DNA of 20,466 nt, taken from NCBI GenBank assembly GCA_041689775.1, contig JBDNFP010000068.1, forward strand, positions 1 through 20,466, given 5' to 3'. The stretch is from JBDNFP01 sp041689775 (lineage in GTDB: Bacteria > Bacteroidota > Bacteroidia > Cytophagales > Spirosomataceae). The notes below the pieces were generated by a model that did not search any database, was not told where the DNA came from, and worked only from the letters and a program-made list of their open reading frames with translations. This document shows, piece after piece, positions 14,234 to 20,466 of the stretch (positions are counted from its first letter, which is position 1; the number at the start of each line of letters is the position of its first letter). The translations under genes and the position numbers were made by a program.

Positions 14234-15778
14234 ATGCCCACGCTCCGCCTCATCCTCGGTGATCAACTCAACCACACCCACTCGTGGTATCAGCAAAACG
14301 ACGAAGACGTAACCTACATCCTGATGGAAATGCGACAAGAAACGGACTACGTGGCGCACCACATTCAGAAAGTCATAGCGTTTTTTGTGGCCATGCGGGC
14401 CTTGGCCGACTACCTCAGGGAGCAAGGGCACCGAGTTCTTTACTATACCCTTGATGACCCTAATAATAAGCAGAGCCTGACGGATAATTTATCCAGACTC
14501 ATTCAGGAAGAAGCATTTGATCATTTTGAGTACCAGCTCCCCGACGAGTGGCGGCTCGATCAGCAGTTAAAGGCTTTCTGCGCCGATCTTCACGAACTAG
14601 GTGTTTCGTCGCAGTATTACGACACGGAGCATTTTTTGAGTAGCCGGACCGAACTCGAAGAACATTTTAAGGGAAAGAAAACCTACGTATTGGAATCGTT
14701 TTACCGAATGATGCGGCGGAAACATGCCGTGCTCATGGACGGCAACGAACCCCTGACCGGGCAATGGAACTACGACGCCGATAACCGTAAGTCCTTACCC
14801 AAAAAGCACCAGTGGCCAGCTCCGCTGTTATTAGAAAAGGATGTCAGCGATATCGTCGCGATCATTGAAAAGGTCGGAGTAAAAACCATTGGACGCCTAA
14901 CCGACCCAAAAAGATTTGGCTGGGCTACTACCCGGAAAGAAAGTTTAGAAGTACTCGATTATTTCGTCACAAATCTGCTCGTACACTTTGGCGACTACCA
15001 AGACGCCATGACGCCCGAAGGCTGGGCGTTGTACCACTCCCGACTCTCCTTTGTGATGAACGCAAAGCTACTGCACCCGCTGGAAGTGATCAACGCCGTG
15101 GTGGGACACTGGCAAGAAAATCAGGATACGATTGGGTTCTCGCAGGTAGAAGGCTTTGTGCGGCAAATCATCGGGTGGCGCGAGTACATGCGGGGCGTGT
15201 ACTGGGCCAAGATGCCGGAGTATGCTACCCTAAATAAACTGGACCATACCAGAGCCCTACCCAGCTGGTACTGGACCGGTGAAACGAAGATGCACTGCCT
15301 CAGCCACGCCATTGGGCAGTCGCTAGACCACGCCTACGCCCACCATATTCAACGACTCATGGTAACAGGCAACTTTGCCCTGCTAGCGGGCATTCATCCC
15401 GACGAACTAGATGCATGGTACCTAGGTATCTACATCGACGCCATCGAGTGGGTCGAGATCACCAATACTCGGGGCATGAGTCAGTTTGCCGATGGCGGTA
15501 TCGTAGGTACTAAACCCTACGTTTCCTCGGCCAACTACATCGACAAAATGAGCCATTACTGCGGTAGCTGCCACTACGATAAAAAGAAAAAAACGGGAGA
15601 AAAAGCTTGTCCTTTCAATAGCCTCTACTGGCAATTTTATGATCGCCACCGGACAACCCTGGAAAAGAACCCAAGGGTTGGCATGGTGTACCCTACCTGG
15701 AAGCGAATGAAGGAGGAAGATCAGAAAGCTCTGATTACCCAGGCAAACCACTACCTCGAGACGATCAATGAATTGTAG
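14234..15778 (+). CDS. Iron-sulfur bacterial photolyase (FeS-BCP, (6-4) photolyase type)
   Basis: 514 residues starting LRLILGDQLNHTHSW, characteristic of the FeS-BCP/PhrB group, whose studied member repairs UV (6-4) photoproducts using FAD, a lumazine antenna and a [4Fe-4S] cluster. Four Cys sit at 355, 443, 446 and 459, with spacings of 88, 3 and 13, the spacing I remember for the Agrobacterium PhrB cluster ligands. Other family segments are VEGFVRQIIGWREYMRG (305-321), ALPSWYWTG, MQFAD-like MSQFADGG and GTKPYVSSANYIDKMS. The size is normal. This enzyme and the photolyase at 10966 would cover different lesions. It converges on the small membrane protein gene 8 bases downstream. Confidence 0.94.
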   Translation: MPTLRLILGDQLNHTHSWYQQNDEDVTYILMEMRQETDYVAHHIQKVIAFFVAMRALADYLREQGHRVLYYTLDDPNNKQSLTDNLSRLIQEEAFDHFEYQLPDEWRLDQQLKAFCADLHELGVSSQYYDTEHFLSSRTELEEHFKGKKTYVLESFYRMMRRKHAVLMDGNEPLTGQWNYDADNRKSLPKKHQWPAPLLLEKDVSDIVAIIEKVGVKTIGRLTDPKRFGWATTRKESLEVLDYFVTNLLVHFGDYQDAMTPEGWALYHSRLSFVMNAKLLHPLEVINAVVGHWQENQDTIGFSQVEGFVRQIIGWREYMRGVYWAKMPEYATLNKLDHTRALPSWYWTGETKMHCLSHAIGQSLDHAYAHHIQRLMVTGNFALLAGIHPDELDAWYLGIYIDAIEWVEITNTRGMSQFADGGIVGTKPYVSSANYIDKMSHYCGSCHYDKKKKTGEKACPFNSLYWQFYDRHRTTLEKNPRVGMVYPTWKRMKEEDQKALITQANHYLETINEL

Positions 15779-15786
15779 CGATCATG

Positions 15787-16131
15787 CTAGTCTAGAAAAG
15801 CTCTTTTCAGGAAGCCACCCATAAAACTACCCGCTAGCGTCGGTACCGGAGCCAAATAAGCGACGAATTCAGCTACATCGGGATGTTCTATTCCAATGGT
15901 ATTGGTACTTACCACCAGTGCATAGCTACTAAAAATCGTGAGTATCTGCACCAGCGCCAGTATCCACCCCCGTCGCGGCTGCAACCAACCGAGGCCAATA
16001 CTGAACAGCATATTCAAAAGAAACGGGTAGTGTACACCTTCGCTTTTGCAGCCCAGGTAGGTTATCAGGACACCACTCACGATAGCAAGTGGGAGTTGCC
16101 GTACAAGAGTTGGGGATAAAATAGAATTCAT
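15787..16131 (-). CDS. Small integral membrane protein, function unknown
   Basis: 114 residues with about four hydrophobic segments: QLPLAIVSGVLITYLG, YPFLLNMLFSIGLGWL, WILALVQILTIFSSYALVV and FVAYLAPVPTLAGSFMGGF. No family is recognised. The start at 16131 is supported by an exact -7 box 26 bases upstream. Its end nearly touches the photolyase gene running the other way, so no insertion has occurred between them. Confidence 0.7.
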   Translation of the reverse strand: MNSILSPTLVRQLPLAIVSGVLITYLGCKSEGVHYPFLLNMLFSIGLGWLQPRRGWILALVQILTIFSSYALVVSTNTIGIEHPDVAEFVAYLAPVPTLAGSFMGGFLKRAFLD

Positions 16132-16156
16132 ATTCTCAACTGGTTGATCAAACGGT

Positions 16157-16164
16157 CAAAGATA
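16157..16164 (-). promoter_or_regulatory. Bacteroidetes -7 box TATCTTTG for the small membrane protein
   Basis: The minus strand reads TATCTTTG, an exact TAnnTTTG match, 25 bases before the ATG. The region at -33 is a T-run and not a clean TTG. Confidence 0.5.
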
Positions 16165-16273
16165 CTTTGTCAGACCGAAAAAAAACACCGTGCATTCTAC
16201 TTTGGCTACCCATATATTGAAAAACTCCTTCCCTTCTGACGTTCTACTCTTTTTCCTTTTACCAACTACCTGC

Positions 16274-16281
16274 TACCTTTG
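16274..16281 (+). promoter_or_regulatory. Possible distal exbB promoter box TACCTTTG
   Basis: Exact TAnnTTTG match 185 bases before the exbB start. It would give a long leader. No clear -33 box. Confidence 0.35.
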
Positions 16282-16353
16282 CCGGTAGAAGCTAAAACGG
16301 ATGCGCTTTGGATAGGTAGTACCGGCTGGATGATTCCCCCGGAGTTAATTACC

Positions 16354-16361
16354 TATATTTG
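16354..16361 (+). promoter_or_regulatory. Possible exbB promoter box TATATTTG
   Basis: Exact TAnnTTTG match about 105 bases before the exbB ATG, within the 335-base gene-free stretch 16132-16466. The small open frame 16279-16500 crosses both boxes and looks non-coding. Confidence 0.4.
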
Positions 16362-16466
16362 GGAAATAAACAATAACCCAAAGTCTCATCCGTTTATTTC
16401 AAGAATTACTGAATACATTCTGATCAGACATATTTTACGTATCATTTTTCACTATTCAATACCATT

Positions 16467-17144
16467 ATGCTGCTGCAAGCGCTTACCGATTCTACCATGA
16501 CCGCCCCGGTTGCTGACGAGGGACTTTCTGCTTTTTCTCTACTAATGAAAGGAGGCTGGGTGATGCTTCCCCTTGGTTTTCTATTTGTAGCAACACTCGC
16601 CCTCATTGTAGAGCGCTGGTGGGGAATTAATGCCAACGGAAAGATTGATAATTCATTTGTCGACAATGTCAAGGACTTCATTCAGCAGGGCAACCTCAAA
16701 TCAGCCGAGTCGCTGTGCCGCAATCAACGCAACGCCGCCGGACGTATTCTGGAACGCGCTACGGGCCGTATCGGCTACCCGATCAAGGATATTGAAACTA
16801 CCATCGAAAACGCCAGTCAGATTGAACTGCAGCGTATGGAGGGCAATCTGGCTTACCTGGGGGTTATTGCGGGTATCGCACCCATGCTTGGTTTTGTAGG
16901 TACTATTGCGGGTATCATCCGAATTTTCTACGATATCTCTATTTCCAATGACTTTAATATAAGTACTATCTCAGGTGGTATGTACGAGAAAATGATCACA
17001 TCCGGTTCCGGTCTGATTATCGGTCTAATTGCCTACGCGGGTTATCACCTGCTCAACATGAAAATCGACCGTTTTGCACTGCGGTTTCAGATGGCAGCTT
17101 CCGACTTCCTGGATATACTACAACGTCCGGTAGCTTCTCGTTGA
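16467..17144 (+). CDS. exbB: ExbB/TolQ/MotA-family proton channel
   Basis: 225 residues. With ExbD it forms the inner-membrane complex that uses the proton gradient to power TonB-dependent outer-membrane transport (or the Tol system). Three membrane helices are visible: about 30-49 (WVMLPLGFLFVATLALIVE), 128-153 (containing APMLGFVGTIAGII, the family core motif) and 176-197 (ITSGSGLIIGLIAYAGYHLL). A cytoplasmic domain lies between helices 1 and 2. An ATG at codon 11 is a possible alternative start. exbD follows after 121 bases, and the receptor gene beyond it supports the ExbB rather than the TolQ reading; the sequence alone does not separate the two. Confidence 0.92.
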   Translation: MLLQALTDSTMTAPVADEGLSAFSLLMKGGWVMLPLGFLFVATLALIVERWWGINANGKIDNSFVDNVKDFIQQGNLKSAESLCRNQRNAAGRILERATGRIGYPIKDIETTIENASQIELQRMEGNLAYLGVIAGIAPMLGFVGTIAGIIRIFYDISISNDFNISTISGGMYEKMITSGSGLIIGLIAYAGYHLLNMKIDRFALRFQMAASDFLDILQRPVASR

Positions 17145-17267
17145 GGAGGTTATTAGGTTTTAGGTAGTTAGGCTTTATCCTTTTTCTAAGAAATCTATCT
17201 AGTCAAAAGTAAGCTAGCAGCCTATCAGCTAACAACCTAATAGCTAACAATCTAACAATCTAACAAT
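17145..17267 (+). repeat. exbB-exbD intergenic region: inverted repeat and tandem CTAACAAT
   Basis: Three exact tandem copies of CTAACAAT fill 17244-17267, the last running into the ATG of exbD. A related CTAACAAC lies at 17229-17236. GTTATTAGGTTTTAG near 17150-17163 is nearly complementary to CTAACAACCTAATAGC at 17229-17244 (one bulge, one mismatch), so the whole spacer could fold and expose or hide the exbD start. Confidence 0.55.
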
Positions 17268-17658
17268 GAAAATACGCAGAAAAGCTCGGTTTGTGCCGGA
17301 AGTATTTACACACTCGCTGAACGACATCATGTTTTTCTTGCTGCTGTTCTTTTTGATCATCTCCACGATGGCCAACCCGAACGTGATCAAGCTGATGCTG
17401 CCCAAGGCGTCCTCCTCGCAGCAGGTATATAAGAAGCAGATAACGCTCTCGGTAGATGAGCAGAAAAATTACTACATAGATAAGGATCAGATTGCGGTAG
17501 ATCAGCTGGAAACTCAGTTGGCGTCCATTTTTGCCAATGTGGAGGAGCGCACCGTGGTGCTGCGGGTAGATAAAAATCTGGCCGTGCAGGATCTCGTGGA
17601 TGTGTTAGAAATTGGCGCCAAGCTAGATATCAAGATGGTGATGGCTACGGCTCGGTAG
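17266..17658 (+). CDS. exbD: ExbD/TolR-family energy transducer
   Basis: 130 residues. A short basic N-terminus (MKIRRKARF) is followed by one membrane helix (about 20-38) with the conserved Asp20 in LNDIMFFLLLFFLI, the residue thought to carry protons in the ExbBD channel. The periplasmic domain (about 45-130) has the family pattern LSVDEQKNYYIDKDQI and VVLRVDKNLAVQDLVDVLEIGAKL. The length is typical. It sits downstream of exbB and is followed by a terminator shared with the convergent receptor gene. Confidence 0.93.
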   Translation: MKIRRKARFVPEVFTHSLNDIMFFLLLFFLIISTMANPNVIKLMLPKASSSQQVYKKQITLSVDEQKNYYIDKDQIAVDQLETQLASIFANVEERTVVLRVDKNLAVQDLVDVLEIGAKLDIKMVMATAR

Positions 17659-17684
17659 CTGGTCGTTCGTGATGAATTTTAACC

Positions 17685-17736
17685 AAAAAGACGCGAAATG
17701 GCGAGGAGAATACTCTTAGCGACTTCTCGTCTTTTT
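17685..17736. terminator. Bidirectional terminator between exbD and the receptor gene
   Basis: AAAAAGACG (17685-17693) pairs with CGTCTTTTT (17728-17736). Further inward pairing makes a stem of nearly 20 bp with a few mismatches around the loop AGGAGAATACTC. The A-run on one side and T-run on the other let it work for both strands, as expected between convergent genes. Confidence 0.75.
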
Positions 17737-17796
17737 ATATTGTCCACCCTGTCTTTCAGGATAACCGCTGGCTTTGGTATGAAATCAAGGCCCGTT

Positions 17797-20172
17797 CTAT
17801 CTCCTACTGCCCGAGTAGGTCATCGCTTCTCCTTTTCCAAAACCGTAGCTCAACCCCAGCGTCACGAACCGCCCGCGCTGACCGAAATCGTAGAGGTAGA
17901 AGTTCGACCGCTGGATCACGCTTTCCTGGATGCGGGAGGCGAATACGTCACGTACTCCCAAATTAATGACGGCCTTACCGCCTTTCAGCTTTTTACGCAG
18001 TCCGATGTCGGCAAAGGCGAAGCCGGAAATTTGGCTCTGCACCGTTCGGTAGCCGGACTGGTAATTGGCCCCAATTTCCAGATCAAAATTGGCAGGAAGG
18101 GCAAATTTTGAAGTCAGTTGGGATGACCACTGATCCCCGCTAAAATCGAACGACTGCTGCTCAAATTCTCCCTCGCGAACGAAGTAGTTGAGGTTGAAAT
18201 CACCCGTTAGTTTCAGCCAGCTAGTAGGGCTGTAATCGCCATTCAGTTCAATACCCGTGGTTCGGTTTGTGCCAATATTTATGGGCCGGGTGGTATTCAC
18301 ATTATTCTCAAATGTCGACACCCGCTCTATTACTTCGGAGGTATTACGCTGGTAAATACTAGCATTAATGGCTGACTTTTTAAGATTAAAAATACTGGTA
18401 ATTTCGTAGGAATCAGTAAACTCAGGCATCAAGCCCGGATTACCGACGCGGATATTAAAATTATTCCTGATGTTGAAAAACGGGTTCAGATCCCAGAGCC
18501 GGGGCCGATAGATACGACGGGAGTACCCCGCCTGCACCGATACCTTCTCCGTCAGCTTGTACGAACTGTGGGCCGTGGGAAATAGATTAGTGAAGTTCTG
18601 ATTATTGGATTCGTTGGTGTTGGTCAGCAGCGTATTCAGGTCCGTATTTTCAGCTCTTAGTCCTAATTTTACTCCCCATTTTTTACCTTCGTAGGAACCG
18701 GTACCGTACACGCCCAATACTTTCTGGTTATATACAAAATTATTGGTCAAGGCATTAACGGTTACCCAAGTGCCATCGATCAAATTACGCACGGCAAAAT
18801 CGTTCCCTACATCATTGATCAGGTACTGAGCACCCGTTTCTATCGTGACTTTTTCGGTGATTGGATCGGTGTAGTCCAGTTTGAAGGTATAATCAGCTTG
18901 CTGAAATTTGGTTTCGGTGCGTTGGTCGTTGTTGAAATTATCGCCCAGCACCGGGGTATTGATAAACTCGGACGACTGATCTTTGCCAAAGAAACTACCG
19001 ATGGCACTGAAAAGCAGAACATGGTCTTCGTTGTCCTCAAATTTCTTTTCGTACTGTAGCTCGTACTGGTACTTAGGATTGGTGGCCGCGGTGATTTCCC
19101 GGCGATTCCAACTGGAAACTATGGCTCCCGTACTATCGGAGAAACTGAAATCATACCGGGAGGGCTGCTTCTCTACCTCGTAGGCAAGATTACCCGAAAG
19201 GGTGATGACATTGAGCGGATTAATCTGGTAGTCGGTTCCGAGAATGACGTTGTAAAAAGTCTCGTTGCGATACTCGGTTCCCTTGCTGCTGACGGTGGTA
19301 TTGTTGACCAGGTCGCGGTTGATCGATTCGGAATATTGAGGGAGTGATCGGGTACCCACGCCCAACTGCGTAAACAGATTAAATTTTTCGGTTCTGCGGT
19401 TTAAGCTCACTCCCACGCTGTGGTTGTCCGGAATACCGGTATTGAGCGTAACGGAGCCATTTAGTCCCTTCTTTTCTTCTTTTTTTAGGATAATATTTAA
19501 AATCCCCGAGGTACCCTCGGCGGCATATTTGGCCGACGGATTGGTGATGATCTCTATGCTTTCGATCATATCGGCGGTAATCGTACCCAAGGCATTACCC
19601 TGCTGATCTGCCATTATGGATGGTTTACCATCGATCAATATCTGGACTCCGGCGCTTCCCCGCAGGCTAACCTGCCCTTCTATGCTTACATTAACCGAAG
19701 GCACGTTATTCAGCACTTCCAGTGCACTGGCTCCCGTACTAGCCAAGTCCTGCCCTACATTGAATACCCGCTTGTCTAGCTTAAATTCAGTCCTCGATTT
19801 TTCTCCCCTGACCACTACTTCTTTCAAGGCCCGGCTGTCCTCGGACAATTGAATAACCCCAATGTCAACCTTCCCGTTTTTGATACTAATATTCCGCTTG
19901 CTCTGTGACACGTAGCCAATGAAACTAACTTCTACGAAAAAGTCATTCGCGCTGGTGGTGATACTGAACGAGCCATCCTCTTTTGTGGTGGTCCCAGTAA
20001 TGGCCACGCCCGTCTCTTTATTCCCGATCATGACCGTAGCAAACTCCACGGGCTGCTGGGTGAGCTCTTCTTTAACGATCCCCGTGACGGTCACTTGCGT
20101 ATTCTGGGCGGTCGCGGTTGTTGCGCTAAAAATCAGGCATAATAAAATAGGTATATAGTTCAGTCTCATCAT
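17797..20172 (-). CDS. TonB-dependent receptor-like outer-membrane protein with carboxypeptidase-like N-terminal domain
   Basis: 791 residues. Signal peptide 1-23 (ending ATTATAQ). Residues about 27-115 form a CarboxypepD_reg-like domain (VTGIVKEELTQQPVEFATV, GSFSITT, FIGYVSQ). A plug domain follows at about 125-235 (VFNVGQDLASTGASALEVL, GSAGVQILIDGKPS, IESIEIITNPSAKYAAEGTS). The rest is a long beta-barrel (about 240-791), likely the OMP_b-brl_3 type. Such proteins import or bind ligands across the outer membrane with energy from ExbBD/TonB, and exbBD lies convergently next door. The ligand is unknown; no SusD partner is present, so glycan uptake is not indicated. Two adjacent ATG codons (20172 or 20169) are possible starts. 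Confidence 0.9.
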   Translation of the reverse strand: MMRLNYIPILLCLIFSATTATAQNTQVTVTGIVKEELTQQPVEFATVMIGNKETGVAITGTTTKEDGSFSITTSANDFFVEVSFIGYVSQSKRNISIKNGKVDIGVIQLSEDSRALKEVVVRGEKSRTEFKLDKRVFNVGQDLASTGASALEVLNNVPSVNVSIEGQVSLRGSAGVQILIDGKPSIMADQQGNALGTITADMIESIEIITNPSAKYAAEGTSGILNIILKKEEKKGLNGSVTLNTGIPDNHSVGVSLNRRTEKFNLFTQLGVGTRSLPQYSESINRDLVNNTTVSSKGTEYRNETFYNVILGTDYQINPLNVITLSGNLAYEVEKQPSRYDFSFSDSTGAIVSSWNRREITAATNPKYQYELQYEKKFEDNEDHVLLFSAIGSFFGKDQSSEFINTPVLGDNFNNDQRTETKFQQADYTFKLDYTDPITEKVTIETGAQYLINDVGNDFAVRNLIDGTWVTVNALTNNFVYNQKVLGVYGTGSYEGKKWGVKLGLRAENTDLNTLLTNTNESNNQNFTNLFPTAHSSYKLTEKVSVQAGYSRRIYRPRLWDLNPFFNIRNNFNIRVGNPGLMPEFTDSYEITSIFNLKKSAINASIYQRNTSEVIERVSTFENNVNTTRPINIGTNRTTGIELNGDYSPTSWLKLTGDFNLNYFVREGEFEQQSFDFSGDQWSSQLTSKFALPANFDLEIGANYQSGYRTVQSQISGFAFADIGLRKKLKGGKAVINLGVRDVFASRIQESVIQRSNFYLYDFGQRGRFVTLGLSYGFGKGEAMTYSGSRR

Positions 20173-20409
20173 AGTGTAAAATTATGTTCGCATAGTTTAT
20201 TGATACCAATAAGGGGTAATTGTCTGACTAGGAAAAATAAGATCGGTGAACGACTCAACTTCTCCCCCAAACCGCAGAACTGGCGATTCCGGGAAGAAAA
20301 TTGACGTTCGTAGTAGTAAAAGCGTCGTACTGTACCCTACTAAAATGAAAGGATTAAATGGGAAAATCGGATTTTTGTAGTTCCTCAACAACAAATCTCC
20401 TTTTTTCCC
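20173..20409. other. Intergenic region between divergent genes, no gene seen
   Basis: The stretch holds the upstream regions of the receptor gene (minus) and of the last partial gene (plus). The minus strand has TAATTTTA, one base from TAnnTTTG, shortly before the receptor start, with a TTG 22 bases further upstream. The plus strand has GATTTTTG before the last gene, also one mismatch. Neither is strong. Confidence 0.3.
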
Positions 20410-20466
20410 ATGAAGCAGAGCCTCATCGACGAAATTACGAAAGTTCTAAAAAGAGTGCCAATCGTA
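20410..20466 (+). CDS. N-terminal fragment of an unidentified protein (cut by window end)
   Basis: ATG at 20410 opens a frame of 19 codons, MKQSLIDEITKVLKRVPIV, running to the window edge. It looks like an amphipathic cytoplasmic N-terminus with no signal peptide. The family is not recognisable from this length. The start is plausible because it is the first ATG after a gene-free stretch and diverges from the receptor gene. Confidence 0.5.
   Translation, partial: MKQSLIDEITKVLKRVPIV

Noticed and set aside
16279..16500. Plus-strand open frame of 73 codons before exbB
   Set aside because: It crosses two candidate promoter boxes and overlaps the exbB start out of frame; no motif seen.
20197..20394. 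Minus-strand open frame of 65 codons upstream of the receptor gene
   Set aside because: It occupies the divergent promoter region and shows no domain or believable start context.

Overview
The window looks like chromosomal DNA of a Bacteroidota bacterium, probably of the order Cytophagales. The reasons are: several upstream regions carry the Bacteroidetes -7 promoter box TAnnTTTG; Shine-Dalgarno sites are absent; an outer-membrane TonB-type receptor with a carboxypeptidase-like N-terminal domain is present; and there is an MbnP-family lipoprotein with diheme peroxidases. No rRNA, tRNA, CRISPR array or complete insertion sequence is visible.

Layout. 1-133 is the tail of an unrecognised gene. 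134-436 is AT-rich accessory debris: an orphan TPR repeat followed by a long imperfect palindrome that resembles an integron-type recombination site. 674-2065 is a secreted sulfatase and 2199-3425 a serine hydrolase, followed by a strong terminator and degenerate hairpin repeats. 3713-4180 (a small exported beta-rich protein) and 4266-5588 (Ffh, the signal recognition particle GTPase) lie on the minus strand with a terminator between them.

5892-10378 is a minus-strand cluster. In transcription order it holds a small CX9CX3C membrane protein, a diheme cytochrome c peroxidase (MauG/MbnH type) with a lipoprotein signal, an MbnP-family lipoprotein, a second diheme peroxidase, and an outer-membrane transporter-like protein. 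Three of these five genes, namely both peroxidases and the transporter, are each interrupted by exactly one in-frame TAG or TAA while the rest of the reading frame is intact. This is the most unusual feature of the window.

10458-16131 is a light-related region: an ABA4-like membrane protein, a divergent FAD photolyase/cryptochrome, a two-gene insert (lipoprotein plus outer-membrane protein) bracketed by near-identical 51-bp double-hairpin repeats, an iron-sulfur (6-4)-type photolyase, and a small membrane protein. 16467-17658 encodes ExbB and ExbD, the proton-driven energiser of outer-membrane transport. It converges on 17797-20172, a TonB-type outer-membrane receptor, and a bidirectional terminator lies between them. 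The last 57 bases start an unidentified gene.

How the parts fit: ExbBD energises TonB-type receptors such as the one next to it. The MbnP/peroxidase cluster is inferred to handle copper or a redox-modified tryptophan, by analogy with MbnP/MbnH. The two photolyases repair, or sense, different kinds of UV damage. The sulfatase and serine hydrolase are independent secreted hydrolases.
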